Source: an uncultured Leptotrichia sp. (GTDB lineage Bacteria > Fusobacteriota > Fusobacteriia > Fusobacteriales > Leptotrichiaceae). From it: a stretch of DNA of 50,763 nt. Under the pieces are notes generated by a model. It did not search any database. It was given only the letters and a program-made list of their open reading frames with translations, and had not been told where the DNA came from. The translations under genes and the position numbers were made by a program. Of this stretch, positions 8,324-17,344 are shown piece by piece. Positions within the stretch are counted from its first letter, which is position 1. The number at the start of each line of letters is the position of its first letter. The DNA is taken from NCBI GenBank assembly GCA_938017765.1, contig CALIJH010000068.1, forward strand, positions 1 to 50,763, given 5' to 3'.

Positions 8324-8907
8324 TTATAAACCTCCTATAGCGTTTAATTTTTTTGCTTCTAATTCCATATAAAAATTCATACTTTCATAGAAAAAGATTT
8401 TCTCTAAAGTATTTAAATTCAATAAATAATCTAAAGAAAATCCCTTCTGTAAATAATATGAAATTAAAAATGTATCTCCGTCATTCTTTATGAGTTTTTT
8501 ATATCAGCTCCAATTATATTTTCTCCATTCTGATCCTTTTCCTTGTATTTTATCATTCCATACAACGACAAAATATAGTTTGCAAAATTATTAATTTCTC
8601 CTATATTGTTATCAAATATACTTAAAACAATGTCATATGGTTCAACACATCTATATTCATCAAGAAGTTCCTTTTTAGAAAAATCCGGACAATGTTTATA
8701 TATTAACTCAATATTTCCTTTCAAACCATTTGTAGCAGCATTTTGGTCATTTTCTACCTTATCCAACAATTCGGTAACCTTATAAGGACTTATTCTTTTT
8801 ACCATAATACTGCCGCCTAAAAACTCTGATTTATACTCTGTAACTTGTTCCTGATTTTCTCTTTTTGTTTTTAATTCTAAAAAATCACTTAATCCTAATC
8901 TTTTCAC
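8324..8907 (-). CDS. Tail assembly chaperone, -1 frameshifted long form (gpGT analogue)
   Basis: Slipping back one base after AAC (base 8494 is read twice) opens 56 further codons: LIKNDGDTFLISYYLQKGF and so on, ending NAIGGL and TAA at 8324-8326, immediately before the tape-measure ATG. The product is about 194 residues. The extension has no start codon or ribosome site of its own and fills the only gap in the tail operon, which is strong evidence it is made by frameshifting. In lambda and many other phages the long form binds the tape measure and the extension recruits tube protein. Confidence 0.85.
8488..8907 (-). CDS. Tail assembly chaperone, short form (XkdN-like, gpG analogue)
   Basis: A 139-residue cytoplasmic chaperone for the tape measure, the PBSX XkdN-like counterpart of lambda gpG. 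It starts at GTG 8907 behind AGAAAGGAG. The core MVKRISPYKVTELLDKVE (about residues 35-52) and CPDFSKKELLDEY are typical of the group. The last codons contain a slippery heptamer (8494-8500) followed by TCA TAA, so most ribosomes stop here and a fraction continue as the long form. It sits between tube and tape measure, as expected. Confidence 0.85.
   Translation of the reverse strand: MKRLGLSDFLELKTKRENQEQVTEYKSEFLGGSIMVKRISPYKVTELLDKVENDQNAATNGLKGNIELIYKHCPDFSKKELLDEYRCVEPYDIVLSIFDNNIGEINNFANYILSLYGMIKYKEKDQNGENIIGADIKNS
8494..8500 (-). other. Programmed -1 frameshift slippery site A_AAA_AAC
   Basis: On the minus strand the heptamer AAAAAAC is read as ATA AAA AAC in the zero frame, the canonical X_XXY_YYZ arrangement. 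It is followed by a zero-frame stop two codons later. Downstream sequence is AT-rich and I see no strong pseudoknot. Confidence 0.88.
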
Positions 8908-8920
8908 TTATTTCTCCTTT

Positions 8921-9355
8921 CTAATCTATTGAATCTATATAATTATAGTCTGCAAAGTTAAACGGTACTTCTTCTTCAATTATTTTTTTATTTTCAAATT
9001 GCATTATCATCAGTTCGTTTAACGTAACATCCAATATTTCTACTCTTTCCGCTCCATATGCAGTTGGGTCTGCCAAAGTTCCCACTATTTTTATTGAAGG
9101 TAGATTTCCCGACCTAAATCCTTTCGCAACCAGTTTACTTACCCTGCTGTCTATTTTAGTTGTTACTAAAGTTCCTTCTCCGGAAAAGCCGACATATCTT
9201 TTTTCTGTTCCAAATTTTCCCGGAATATTTACATCTTCGTATTCCGCAGAAGCTTTCGCTTCAAATGATTTTACATTCATCCATTCATCATCATTAACCC
9301 AAACTCTGCCAAAATTTCCTCTGATTACCTTATTAGTTTCCATTTTGTTTGCCAT
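8921..9355 (-). CDS. Tail tube protein (XkdM-like)
   Basis: A 144-residue inner tube subunit of the contractile tail. The N-terminus VIRGNFGRVWVNDDEWMNVK (about residues 10-29) and the pattern GKFGTEKRYVGFSGEGTLV are characteristic of XkdM-like (DUF2001) tube proteins; length is normal. GGAGTAAGAGATT precedes the ATG. It lies directly downstream of the sheath gene. The protein polymerises into hexameric rings around the tape measure. Confidence 0.88.
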   Translation of the reverse strand: MANKMETNKVIRGNFGRVWVNDDEWMNVKSFEAKASAEYEDVNIPGKFGTEKRYVGFSGEGTLVTTKIDSRVSKLVAKGFRSGNLPSIKIVGTLADPTAYGAERVEILDVTLNELMIMQFENKKIIEEEVPFNFADYNYIDSID

Positions 9356-9372
9356 AATCTCTTACTCCTTTC

Positions 9373-10449
9373 TTAAAACATATGAATTGTAAATTCAAAG
9401 TCTTCTACTGCATTTAATATTTTTATATTTCCAAGCATAAATACTTTCTTTTTAAATGTCAGCTTTTTAATTTCTTCTTCCGTCATATCATTAACTTCTG
9501 TTTTCCCGACAGACAGCCATGCTAATTTTTGAGCTTCAATATCTACTTCAGCACGATTGTTATAATCCGGATCTAAAATATCTTCTCTTGTTAGTTGTCT
9601 GAAATACGAATTTACTGCAGAAAAAAACAATACCTGATTATCATATTTATTTTTATATTTCCCAATCCATGTTTTAAATGTTTCTCTTATATCATCTGTA
9701 ATTAAATCCATAGACTCTATTATGATAATATCTTTCATATCCTCTGTAATATCTTGAGTTATATCCTTTAACGAAGTACACGCTCTGGCCACTTTTACGT
9801 CATCTTCATCTTTTATAAGACAGAATCCACCATTATCAATAGTAGTATCAATATTATCAAAAATAGATACATCTTCTAAATTTCCACATAAAAAGTTAGT
9901 TGCAGATCTCGTCATTGGTAATCCGGCCAGAAGACCAAGCAAAGTAGGTACATACTCATTTCCATTTTTTTCACCTCTTGCTGTATCTTTAAATTTAACT
10001 TTTTCATTCATGAAATTTACTACATGCCTGCAATTAGTATTTGTTCCCTTATATACTACTGCTTTATAAGTTTTTCCCAGTCTTTCTTGTTCTTTTATCC
10101 ATGTTACTATATCATCATGATCCGACTTGGCAGCTGACGGGGTTCCCAACCAATTCACTCTTTCTTTTGCAACTAATTTTAATGCATCAGATATTTTTCC
10201 TTTTGCTCCGGTTCCTATTCTAAATACCTTTACCTTCGCAGGAGTAAATTCAAAACAATCCTTTAAAAATCTAAAATTTTCAGGAGTCCAATCCGATTCC
10301 TGTATTTCAGTATAACTCTTATAAACCTTTGAAACAATACTTTCGTTTGTATCATCCCTTATTATTATCCCAACTATACCCTGTTGACTACGCTTTACAG
10401 CAGTAACTGCCTTCTGCTTAAATAATATCAAGATACTTGGTAATCCCAT
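9373..10449 (-). CDS. Tail sheath protein (XkdK-like)
   Basis: A 358-residue contractile sheath subunit. The N-terminal start MGLPSILILFKQKAVTAVKR followed by GIVGIIIRDD, the central ATNFLCGNLEDVSIFDN region and the C-terminal LGNIKILNAVEDFEFTIHMF match the PBSX XkdK-type sheath, in which the C-terminal strand locks neighbouring subunits. The presence of this gene makes the phage a myovirus. AGAGGTG precedes ATG 10449. It is co-transcribed with the tube gene. Confidence 0.9.
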   Translation of the reverse strand: MGLPSILILFKQKAVTAVKRSQQGIVGIIIRDDTNESIVSKVYKSYTEIQESDWTPENFRFLKDCFEFTPAKVKVFRIGTGAKGKISDALKLVAKERVNWLGTPSAAKSDHDDIVTWIKEQERLGKTYKAVVYKGTNTNCRHVVNFMNEKVKFKDTARGEKNGNEYVPTLLGLLAGLPMTRSATNFLCGNLEDVSIFDNIDTTIDNGGFCLIKDEDDVKVARACTSLKDITQDITEDMKDIIIIESMDLITDDIRETFKTWIGKYKNKYDNQVLFFSAVNSYFRQLTREDILDPDYNNRAEVDIEAQKLAWLSVGKTEVNDMTEEEIKKLTFKKKVFMLGNIKILNAVEDFEFTIHMF

Positions 10450-10463
10450 AAATACACCTCTTT

Positions 10464-10970
10464 CTATTTAAATTTATATTTCATCTGAAAACCTTCGGCC
10501 AGTTCTTCACTTTCTTTCATTTTTACTGAATTATCAAGAACAACTTTAGTTCTAATTTCAAGTTCTTCCATATTTTCTATATTAATATCATTTATAATTT
10601 CTTCCAGTGTCATTACCTCGAATTCACCAATTAATATTCCGTCAGTTATATTAAATATAATTTCTTCAATGTAAATGAAAAAGGCCCCTTTGATTTTCAA
10701 ATGACTAAAGAAAGCCTTTTCTAACTTTTCTTGAATTTCAAGTAATTCAATTTTATTTTTCTCTCTATCTTTTGGAAAATAATATATTCTGACTATAAAA
10801 TTACGTTCTTTCATAGTCTGCATAAATGCAGAAGTTTTTAAATTATCTATTGATGTTCTTACCGAAGGTCTTTCAAATTCTTCTTCTAAATTCTTACTAT
10901 CTACATCTATCAGTAAACTCTCATTGATTTTCTTATTAATGGATAACATAATTTCTTTTAAACTTATCAT
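10464..10970 (-). CDS. Tail terminator/completion-type protein (YqbJ-like)
   Basis: A 168-residue protein in the slot of the PBSX tail terminator (DUF6838-like): between the gp10-like connector and the sheath. Segments RNFIVRIYYFPKDREKNKIE and EEIIFNITDGILIGEFEV form the beta-strand pattern expected for this group, which caps the tail end that docks to the head. The start ATG overlaps the previous stop (ATGA), with AAAGGTGG upstream. Family call from position plus weak sequence likeness. Confidence 0.65.
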   Translation of the reverse strand: MISLKEIMLSINKKINESLLIDVDSKNLEEEFERPSVRTSIDNLKTSAFMQTMKERNFIVRIYYFPKDREKNKIELLEIQEKLEKAFFSHLKIKGAFFIYIEEIIFNITDGILIGEFEVMTLEEIINDINIENMEELEIRTKVVLDNSVKMKESEELAEGFQMKYKFK

Positions 10971-11383
10971 CTTTCCACCTTTAAATTATCTAACATTTCG
11001 CCAATATCTTTTCGAAATTCCTCATCAAATTCTTCTCTCATTCCATCCAAAATATGATACCCTTTTACAAATCCAACTTCTTTTCTTGTTTTTTTTGTAA
11101 CCATTCTATGTCCATATTCAATCAAATGAGCATGAGGAGCAGAATTGTATACCCTTACTGCATCCTCATTTCCAGCAAATTTATACACTTTACCACGTTT
11201 AAATCTTTTAAAGTATTTTCCTGTTTTCTTTTTCACTTTCGATTTTGCTTTTTGCAATATTTTCCTTCTTAATTTATTTCCACTTTTCTGCAACATTTTT
11301 TTTACTTGTTTTGGATATTCTTTTGAGCAGATATCAAGCATTTCCTTTGTAAACTCATTTAATCCCTCTATTTCCACAGACAT
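10967..11383 (-). CDS. HK97 gp10-like head-tail connector protein
   Basis: A 138-residue protein with the gp10 pattern: a basic helical N-terminal half (KSGNKLRRKILQKAKSKVKK) then GKYFKRFKRGKVYKF, and the diagnostic VYNSAPHAHLIEYGHRM (about residues 80-96), followed by GYHILDGMREEFDEEF. These small proteins act in head-tail joining. Start ATG shares a base with the upstream TAA, and the end overlaps the next gene as ATGA, so it is tightly coupled on both sides. Confidence 0.85.
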   Translation of the reverse strand: MSVEIEGLNEFTKEMLDICSKEYPKQVKKMLQKSGNKLRRKILQKAKSKVKKKTGKYFKRFKRGKVYKFAGNEDAVRVYNSAPHAHLIEYGHRMVTKKTRKEVGFVKGYHILDGMREEFDEEFRKDIGEMLDNLKVER

Positions 11384-11718
11384 TACTCATCAATCCTTTT
11401 ACAAAAAACTTCAATAAATTCTCTGTTCGTAAAATCTTCATTCCAGTATATTACTTCATATTTATTATTACTATGTACGAAATACCAGTCTTTTTTTATT
11501 TCTGAAATAGATTGTTTTCTGAAAGTCAATCTATAAATATGCTCATTATATTCTGTATCAGCAGAAGTTTTTATTTCTTTATTCCCTTGTGGCAATATTT
11601 CGCAATAAGCGTATTTTATAAATTGTTCCTTTCTATCAATTTCATTCAATTCATTTTTTATTTCAACCATTTTATATACTGATACTTCGTGCCTTAGTTT
11701 AGTGCTTCTGTCTCTCAT
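11383..11718 (-). CDS. Head closure protein (head-tail adaptor, gp16/SPP1-like)
   Basis: A 111-residue beta-rich protein; MRDRSTKLRHEVSVYKM followed by QFIKYAYCEILPQG and EHIYRLTFRKQSISEIKKDW matches the phage head-tail joining (head closure) family that plugs the portal after packaging. I use the ATG at 11718 because GGAGTGG lies eight bases upstream; the in-frame GTG at 11727 overlaps that site. The 3' end is coupled to the gp10-like gene through TAATG. Confidence 0.78.
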   Translation of the reverse strand: MRDRSTKLRHEVSVYKMVEIKNELNEIDRKEQFIKYAYCEILPQGNKEIKTSADTEYNEHIYRLTFRKQSISEIKKDWYFVHSNNKYEVIYWNEDFTNREFIEVFCKRIDE

Positions 11719-11719
11719 T

Positions 11720-11995
11720 TTATCCACTCCAATACTGTAGCTGGGTAATCATTGAACGTACTATATAAGAAAAATCTGTTGTATCTTTTTTGGCCTGATT
11801 TCGATTATCATATAATTCTTGTATAAGAACCAATTGAACCATTTCAGCTTTCGCTTTAAATTGTTCATTTTTCATTTTCTTATCAAAATCATCTATGGCA
11901 TCTTTAAGATAACCTTCTGTTATTAATAAAAAATTATCTATCAGAGGGTCCTCGTAATCAAGTCTAAGATATTGTTTTATTTTATCTTTATCCAT
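11720..11995 (-). CDS. Head-tail connector (gp6-like)
   Basis: A 91-residue helical protein; MDKDKIKQYLRLDYEDPLID followed by NFLLITEGYLKDAID fits the gp6/Phage_QLRG connector family, which begins with a short DNA-packaging style helix and an acidic YEDP loop. It lies right after the capsid gene, as in HK97. The ATG at 11995 is preferred over a GTG nine bases upstream; the ribosome site (AGGCGG) is weak either way. Confidence 0.8.
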   Translation of the reverse strand: MDKDKIKQYLRLDYEDPLIDNFLLITEGYLKDAIDDFDKKMKNEQFKAKAEMVQLVLIQELYDNRNQAKKDTTDFSYIVRSMITQLQYWSG

Positions 11996-12007
11996 AATCA
12001 GCACCGC

Positions 12008-13123
12008 CTAAGCAGTTGCCAATTCCAGATAAACCATTGCTTCTCCGTCAACTTTTTTAACGTCAAATCTTTCAATAGCTCTCATATATGTCGCATTTTT
12101 AGTGAATCCTGCTTCTGAAGATACAGCCAGTTCCAGTCCTTCTCTGTCAAAGAATGCAACAAATTCTGTTAAATCTCCTACAAATACAGGTGCTTTTGTA
12201 GTATTCATTGGCAACAACGTATCAGATAATACTATTACAGGTCTGCCCTTATATGTTTTTTGCGTAGAATTTTGTAAATTAATCTCCAATAAAGGTCTTC
12301 CTTGCTTATCATCTAAATTATCTAAGAAATTAAATCCTGTTTGGTTTGTTATTATTACTGCATTTTGAGATATTGCAGGATCCAAGTCAACATTTAAAGC
12401 TGTATTTATAACTTTGACATTTGCCGCAGGCTTAGGAGTTAATCCTTTTAACAAGGCTATTATTTTTTTATTTTCAGTATTTACAGCTTTCTTTACAAAT
12501 CTTCTTCCTATATATGCTGTTAAATTTGCATTTTCATCAGATAACAAAGTATTTGATATAGGAATAATATCTCCATAATCTGTTGTTGTATATTTTACTT
12601 GGCTAAAATCAACATCAGATTTATTTATCTCATTCAATTCCTCAAAGGATGTAAGTTCTCCTGTACTTCCCTTTTCCATTGGTAAAGTTCCTGTCAATGA
12701 AGTCACTGGGATAATATTACATAATTCTTTCAATGAAACAAGACTTCTTCTCAATTCTTTAATCTGATTAAATTGTTCTACAGGCACCAAATATCCACCT
12801 TTTCCGTCAGTTGCTTCTACTTGTCCTGGACTTCCCGCTGCATTTAAAAATTCTCTCTCTTCTTCTGAAACAGCTTTACCTAACAACATTTTATTAAATA
12901 TTCTATTTGCATTCATTTTATCTTCCCTTACCTGTATTTGATTTCCATTGAAGTTTTGCACTTCATCTTCTTCCAATGCTTCCTGTACTGCAATTGCATT
13001 TTTTAGCTCCGTTAATTCGCTTAATTTTGCATGTGCTTCATCTATTTTCCCTTGTTCCTGCAATCCTTTTATTGTGTTTTTCATTTCTTCCAGCTTTCTT
13101 TTCATTTCTATTGATTTTTTCAT
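12008..13123 (-). CDS. Major capsid protein (HK97 fold)
   Basis: A 371-residue capsid precursor. Residues 1-100 form the helical delta/scaffold domain (MKRKLEEMKNTIKGLQEQGK, EEDEVQNFNG), which the adjacent ClpP-like protease should remove. The mature part starts around GSPGQVEATDGKGGYLVPVE (about residue 110) and shows the HK97 pattern: LCNIIPVTSLTGTLPM, then VDFSQVKYTTTDYGDIIPIS, and the C-terminal AFFDREGLELAVSSEAGF. GAGAGG precedes ATG 13123. Confidence 0.93.
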   Translation of the reverse strand: MKKSIEMKRKLEEMKNTIKGLQEQGKIDEAHAKLSELTELKNAIAVQEALEEDEVQNFNGNQIQVREDKMNANRIFNKMLLGKAVSEEEREFLNAAGSPGQVEATDGKGGYLVPVEQFNQIKELRRSLVSLKELCNIIPVTSLTGTLPMEKGSTGELTSFEELNEINKSDVDFSQVKYTTTDYGDIIPISNTLLSDENANLTAYIGRRFVKKAVNTENKKIIALLKGLTPKPAANVKVINTALNVDLDPAISQNAVIITNQTGFNFLDNLDDKQGRPLLEINLQNSTQKTYKGRPVIVLSDTLLPMNTTKAPVFVGDLTEFVAFFDREGLELAVSSEAGFTKNATYMRAIERFDVKKVDGEAMVYLELATA

Positions 13124-13139
13124 TTACATCATCCTCTCT

Positions 13140-13835
13140 TTATAAATTTAATGCTATTTCTATTTCTTTTATTTTTTTACTGATATCTACAACCGGTTTA
13201 GTTGCTGTTTTAAAACTTTCCGGTAATTTTTTAAAATTTTTAGGATATTCTCCAGCACAGTTTAATATTTCCTGTCTTTTTCCTACAGTTATAGCAAAGT
13301 AACCACTTGCTTCTTTTCCTGTCAGCCACGTTTCAGCATTAATCATTTCTGTTATCGTTTCTTTTGCTACGCCTTCCAATGTTTTCTTTAAGTAAGTATT
13401 TGTTATCCCTTCCTGTATTGTGTCAAGAGTATCAGCAATGTTTCTAAAGTCATTTGCATCACCTCTCACTGCAGTGCTTGGTTTATGAATCATAATAAAA
13501 GCATTTTCAGGAATTTCTATTTCATCACATCCAAAAGCAATTACGCTTGCACCACTGGCTGCTAATCCATCTATTATTGCCTTTGTTTTGCCGTCATGTC
13601 TTGCAAGCATATTTGAAATAGCAATGCTTGCAAATACATCTCCCCCACCACTATTTATATACACATTCAAATTTTTCCCTTTATACTCTTTTAACAGATT
13701 TCTTATGTCCGAAGGATACGTATTTTCATCTTCTCCCCAAGACCAATCTTTCCATTTATCATCAAGAATATCTCCTGTGATATACATGTCAACTGATGTT
13801 TCTGTATAATTTTTAAATCTTAAAAACTCACTCAT
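13140..13835 (-). CDS. Head maturation protease (ClpP-like)
   Basis: A 231-residue serine protease of the S14/ClpP type that cleaves the capsid delta domain. The catalytic Ser is in GLAASGAS (residue 94 from this start) and His in FIMIHKPS (residue 117); NVYINSGGGDVFASIAI is the oxyanion-side glycine motif. I choose ATG 13835, eight bases inside the portal gene, because GGAGGTG sits six bases ahead; the GTG at 13844 is part of that ribosome site. The order portal-protease-capsid is standard. Confidence 0.92.
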   Translation of the reverse strand: MSEFLRFKNYTETSVDMYITGDILDDKWKDWSWGEDENTYPSDIRNLLKEYKGKNLNVYINSGGGDVFASIAISNMLARHDGKTKAIIDGLAASGASVIAFGCDEIEIPENAFIMIHKPSTAVRGDANDFRNIADTLDTIQEGITNTYLKKTLEGVAKETITEMINAETWLTGKEASGYFAITVGKRQEILNCAGEYPKNFKKLPESFKTATKPVVDISKKIKEIEIALNL

Positions 13836-15081
13836 TATTTTCACCTCCTTTCAAATAAGCATTGCCTACATTTTTTAACTCAACATAGCTTCCATTCACA
13901 AGAATCTTTTCTCCGTCTTCCACTTTAGGAAGTCCTGCATAAGCTCTTGCTTCATTAATAGTATAAATAGAGCCTGTAACATATTTAGTTATACTTTCTG
14001 CCTGTGTTTTTAGGTCTCCTCTTAGTATGCTTGCTACATTAAATTCAAATCTCAATCCTTTTTTTCTTTCTTCCTCTGAAAGCATCTTATAGTTAAATTC
14101 CTCCTCATACTGATTCAGAATAAACAGGAGTGTATCAATATAAAAAGTCAAGTTCTGCATTTCACTGTTAGCGTAGCTTGACTTATCATAGTTATTCAAA
14201 TGATTCGGCTTAACTCCAAATGCCGCTGCAATTTGTAAGCTTGTAAATTTTTTCAGTTCATAAAATTGTGAATCTGTCAACTTAAGATCCAATGGAACTA
14301 AATCCATTCCAAGTGGTATCGGGATAATTCCTCTACTGTCATTTCCAGAAGCAAAGTTCGCTAATTCATTTACAAGCATTGCTTTCTTTTTGCTGTCAAA
14401 ATCTCCGGTATATTTTAAAATTGCTTTCGCGGTAAGACCCTTTTCATATAAATTATTTAAATATTGCTGACTTATTTTAACTCCTTTCAGCGTACTCGCT
14501 AAAGTTTCTCTCACAGATTTTCCTACAAGTCCGTCTTCACTAAGTCCGCCTTTAAAATGCAATATTTCCTTATCTTCAAATATATAAGTTTTTCCTGTCT
14601 TTGGTGCCAAATACCTGTAGTACATTCTATTTCCTTTTTGGAAAATATCAGCATTATCAATTAATATTTGCATATTTCTGCTTTCAAGCGGATAAATTCC
14701 TTCCAGTTTGCCATTCTTTTCATATTGTAAATAAGCATAAGCGTTTCCGTAGTGATTTCTATGATATTCTATAAGTGCTTTAAAAGTCGTAGGCGTCATA
14801 AATTTATTAGGTCTTATTTTTAACATCTGCAAACTATCATGATTATATATTTTTTTATTATCATCATCTTTTAGATTAATTGACAATTTTCCTATACTTT
14901 CACTTAAAACTTTTAAGCATGTAAAATATGTTATCTCACTTAAATCTTTCCCGGTTGCTAAATTTTGTCCTGTCAAAAAATCATTTATTGCTCCTTCAAC
15001 TTTTTTTTCTCTGACACTTCCGGAATTTGAATTTAATATATTAATCGCTTTTTTTATTATCCATTTATCTATTATTTTCAA
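13828..15081 (-). CDS. Portal protein (HK97 family)
   Basis: A 417-residue dodecameric portal subunit through which DNA enters the head. Family markers: SITYFTCLKVLSESIGKLSI-like opening (TYFTCLKVLSESIGKLS, about residues 50-66), GNAYAYLQYEKNGKLEGIYP, and AAAFGVKPNHLNNYDKSSYANSE split over residues ~280-305. The start is TTG 15081, six bases after AGGTG; the nearby ATG (15085) is in a frame that stops at once. It overlaps the protease gene by 8 bases. Confidence 0.92.
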   Translation of the reverse strand: MKIIDKWIIKKAINILNSNSGSVREKKVEGAINDFLTGQNLATGKDLSEITYFTCLKVLSESIGKLSINLKDDDNKKIYNHDSLQMLKIRPNKFMTPTTFKALIEYHRNHYGNAYAYLQYEKNGKLEGIYPLESRNMQILIDNADIFQKGNRMYYRYLAPKTGKTYIFEDKEILHFKGGLSEDGLVGKSVRETLASTLKGVKISQQYLNNLYEKGLTAKAILKYTGDFDSKKKAMLVNELANFASGNDSRGIIPIPLGMDLVPLDLKLTDSQFYELKKFTSLQIAAAFGVKPNHLNNYDKSSYANSEMQNLTFYIDTLLFILNQYEEEFNYKMLSEEERKKGLRFEFNVASILRGDLKTQAESITKYVTGSIYTINEARAYAGLPKVEDGEKILVNGSYVELKNVGNAYLKGGENNE

Positions 15082-15090
15082 TCATTTCAC

Positions 15091-16806
15091 CTACTTTCCT
15101 TTTATCATTTCAAACCAATCATCAAATTCTGCATCAGGATTATATTCCAATCTATTTATTAACATTATTTTCCAAGCATCTATAACGGCATCTACTGGGT
15201 CTATTCTATATTTTTGAGCTTGTTTATCTATTTTGATTTCCCCAAAACTATTACTCGTTATACTTGCATTAGCAATACTCCACTTTAACAAATCATTTTC
15301 TTTATCATACAAAAGCTGATTTGCTTTTACTGATAGCTGAAAATCTACTGTTGCATCATTTAAAGATTTTGCAGATTGCTTTATCTCAGTTAAATCACAT
15401 GCTAAAAACTCTAAATCCTGTAAAAATACACTGGCATTGTGATTATCATAACCAACTTCTTCAATCTTAATTTCATACTTTTCAATCAGCTCTTTTAGAT
15501 GATTTATTATAAATTTATAGTCAGTCTTTACTCCAAATGCTCCGCTTGTCAATGTCAACAATCCCTTATTTACCCACATTCGATATGGAACATCATCTGT
15601 TTTTTCATGTTCAGCAAGTCTTAATTCCGGCATAAAAGAATGAGAATAGACATATATTTTTTCATACTCCAACGGGAATACAAGAGATATACTTGTCAAA
15701 TCTCCTCCACTCGACAAATCTATTCCAAGGTAACATTCTTTTCCTCTCATATCTTCTATAGTTAAATCACTTTCACATTCTTTAAATTTTTGCAAATCAA
15801 CAAATCCACCTACTCCATTTGTTACCCAGTAATTAAGATGTTTTGTCATAAAATTTAAAAGGTCTGCTCCACCTTTTTCTTTTGCTTCAATTGCCTTTTC
15901 TGCAAGTCTTGCAACCATATCTTTATTGATTGTATTATCTGAATTAAAAAGCAAATACGGATTGCTCTTTGCCCAGTTGTTATAATCCCAGATATCGTCA
16001 TCTTTATCCATTTCACAGATAAAAATAAAAAGTGATTCTTTATCAATCACTTTCTCCAATACTTTTTCACAAAATTTATATTGTTCAAAGCAGAATCCAT
16101 TCAAATTAAATCCTGCCGTTGTTATTGCTAATGTCAAAGCACTGTCAACATTTATCTGTCCATCAAGCATCAATTTATACATTTGATTATTAGGATGAGC
16201 ATGTAATTCATCACATATAGCTAAAATACTTCTAAATCCGTCAGCACTTTTAGTATCTCTACCAATCGATTTAATTACATTTCCTGTAACAAAAGACTTT
16301 ATAGTCCGTTCATGTTCAGTTATTTTGTACATTTCTGCTAAATCATTATCACTCCGAATAAACTTTGCTATCTCATCCCATACGATATTTGCCTGTTCCT
16401 GCTTAGTAGCAGCACAAAATATTCTCCCAAGTTTGTATTTAGAAAAAGTTGCAAATTCATTTGCTATAGCACCTGACAATATTGATTTTCCATTTTGTCT
16501 CCCAACTTGAATATAAGCTTCTCTAAAACGTCTTTCTTTTGTTTTCTTTTTTACCCAGCCAAATAAAGAACCTATTATAAAATTTTGAAACCCTCTTGTT
16601 TTTAATTTTTTCTGTTCTTCTCCTTCTCCTATTACAAGTTCATTTACAATATTAATCGCTTTTTCAGCAATTTCCTTATTAAATTTATAATCAAAATTTT
16701 TTCTTTTTAAATCATCCAAGTGTCTTTTACACGCCAAATATTCTTTTCTTCCATGAATTTTTTTGCCATTTACAATTAATTTTGCATATTCTGTCGTTCT
16801 GTCCAT
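15091..16806 (-). CDS. Terminase large subunit (Terminase_1 type)
   Basis: A 571-residue packaging motor. Walker A-like GRQNGKS is at residues 102-108 and Walker B LAICDELH around 195-202. The nuclease domain begins at ECYLGIDLSSGGDLTSIS and includes VGYDNHNA and the C-terminal VDAVIDAW acidic motif. Length is typical of HK97/Terminase_1 enzymes. It follows the P27-type small subunit by only a few bases, and the portal follows, so head genes form one transcript. Confidence 0.95.
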   Translation of the reverse strand: MDRTTEYAKLIVNGKKIHGRKEYLACKRHLDDLKRKNFDYKFNKEIAEKAINIVNELVIGEGEEQKKLKTRGFQNFIIGSLFGWVKKKTKERRFREAYIQVGRQNGKSILSGAIANEFATFSKYKLGRIFCAATKQEQANIVWDEIAKFIRSDNDLAEMYKITEHERTIKSFVTGNVIKSIGRDTKSADGFRSILAICDELHAHPNNQMYKLMLDGQINVDSALTLAITTAGFNLNGFCFEQYKFCEKVLEKVIDKESLFIFICEMDKDDDIWDYNNWAKSNPYLLFNSDNTINKDMVARLAEKAIEAKEKGGADLLNFMTKHLNYWVTNGVGGFVDLQKFKECESDLTIEDMRGKECYLGIDLSSGGDLTSISLVFPLEYEKIYVYSHSFMPELRLAEHEKTDDVPYRMWVNKGLLTLTSGAFGVKTDYKFIINHLKELIEKYEIKIEEVGYDNHNASVFLQDLEFLACDLTEIKQSAKSLNDATVDFQLSVKANQLLYDKENDLLKWSIANASITSNSFGEIKIDKQAQKYRIDPVDAVIDAWKIMLINRLEYNPDAEFDDWFEMIKGK

Positions 16807-16813
16807 ATTCCAC

Positions 16814-17290
16814 CTACAGATACTTCAAATACTTATTAGTACTACTTTCTTCTTTTTTCGGTACAATCAATTTTAATCTATCTGTTGTGGCCATACCTAA
16901 TTTAGTTGAACATTGCATTATTTGCTTAACATATTTTTCCTGTGCAACTAATAATGGATGTACTGTTTCGTATTTATCATTTGCTGTTACTCTCATCCCT
17001 AAATATCCCGTTCCCTGAATTTTTTCAGTGATATCTACATAACAGTCATATGCATTACAATACATTGCTAAAATACCTAAATCTAAGTTATCTAACAAGT
17101 CAACATGTCCTGCTTCTTCAACAACTCTCTGAAATTCTTTTTTGCCGTTTTTACTAAGCCATGTAGGAGGCTTTGCCAAATGTTCACGCCCTACTTTTAT
17201 TTTTTTTTCCTGTTCTAATCTTGATTTTATTTTTTCTTTCCCTATTTTTCCTGTACTTATGTTTATTACCTTTCGTGGTCTTCCTGCCAT
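16814..17290 (-). CDS. Terminase small subunit (P27 family)
   Basis: A 158-residue DNA-recognition subunit. It starts MAGRPRKV, and LAKPPTWLSKNGKKEFQRVV (about residues 38-57) is the P27/Terminase_4 signature; the C-terminus ATTDRLKLIVPKKEE is also typical. A perfect-looking GGAGGTG precedes ATG 17290. P27-type small subunits go with HK97-like cos phages that carry an HNH gene next door, which is exactly the arrangement here. Confidence 0.92.
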   Translation of the reverse strand: MAGRPRKVINISTGKIGKEKIKSRLEQEKKIKVGREHLAKPPTWLSKNGKKEFQRVVEEAGHVDLLDNLDLGILAMYCNAYDCYVDITEKIQGTGYLGMRVTANDKYETVHPLLVAQEKYVKQIMQCSTKLGMATTDRLKLIVPKKEESSTNKYLKYL

Positions 17291-17328
17291 TATTTCACCT
17301 CCTATTTATCAGTTTTCCATTTTTGGCA

Positions 17329-17344
17329 TTTTCTCCGGAGAAAA
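17329..17344. other. 16-bp perfect palindrome between HNH and terminase: possible cos region
   Basis: TTTTCTCCGGAGAAAA is self-complementary and lies in a short, comparatively GC-rich, gene-free stretch (17291-17383) between the HNH endonuclease and the terminase small subunit. In HNH/P27 phages this interval commonly holds the packaging site. No overhang can be identified from sequence alone. Confidence 0.4.
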
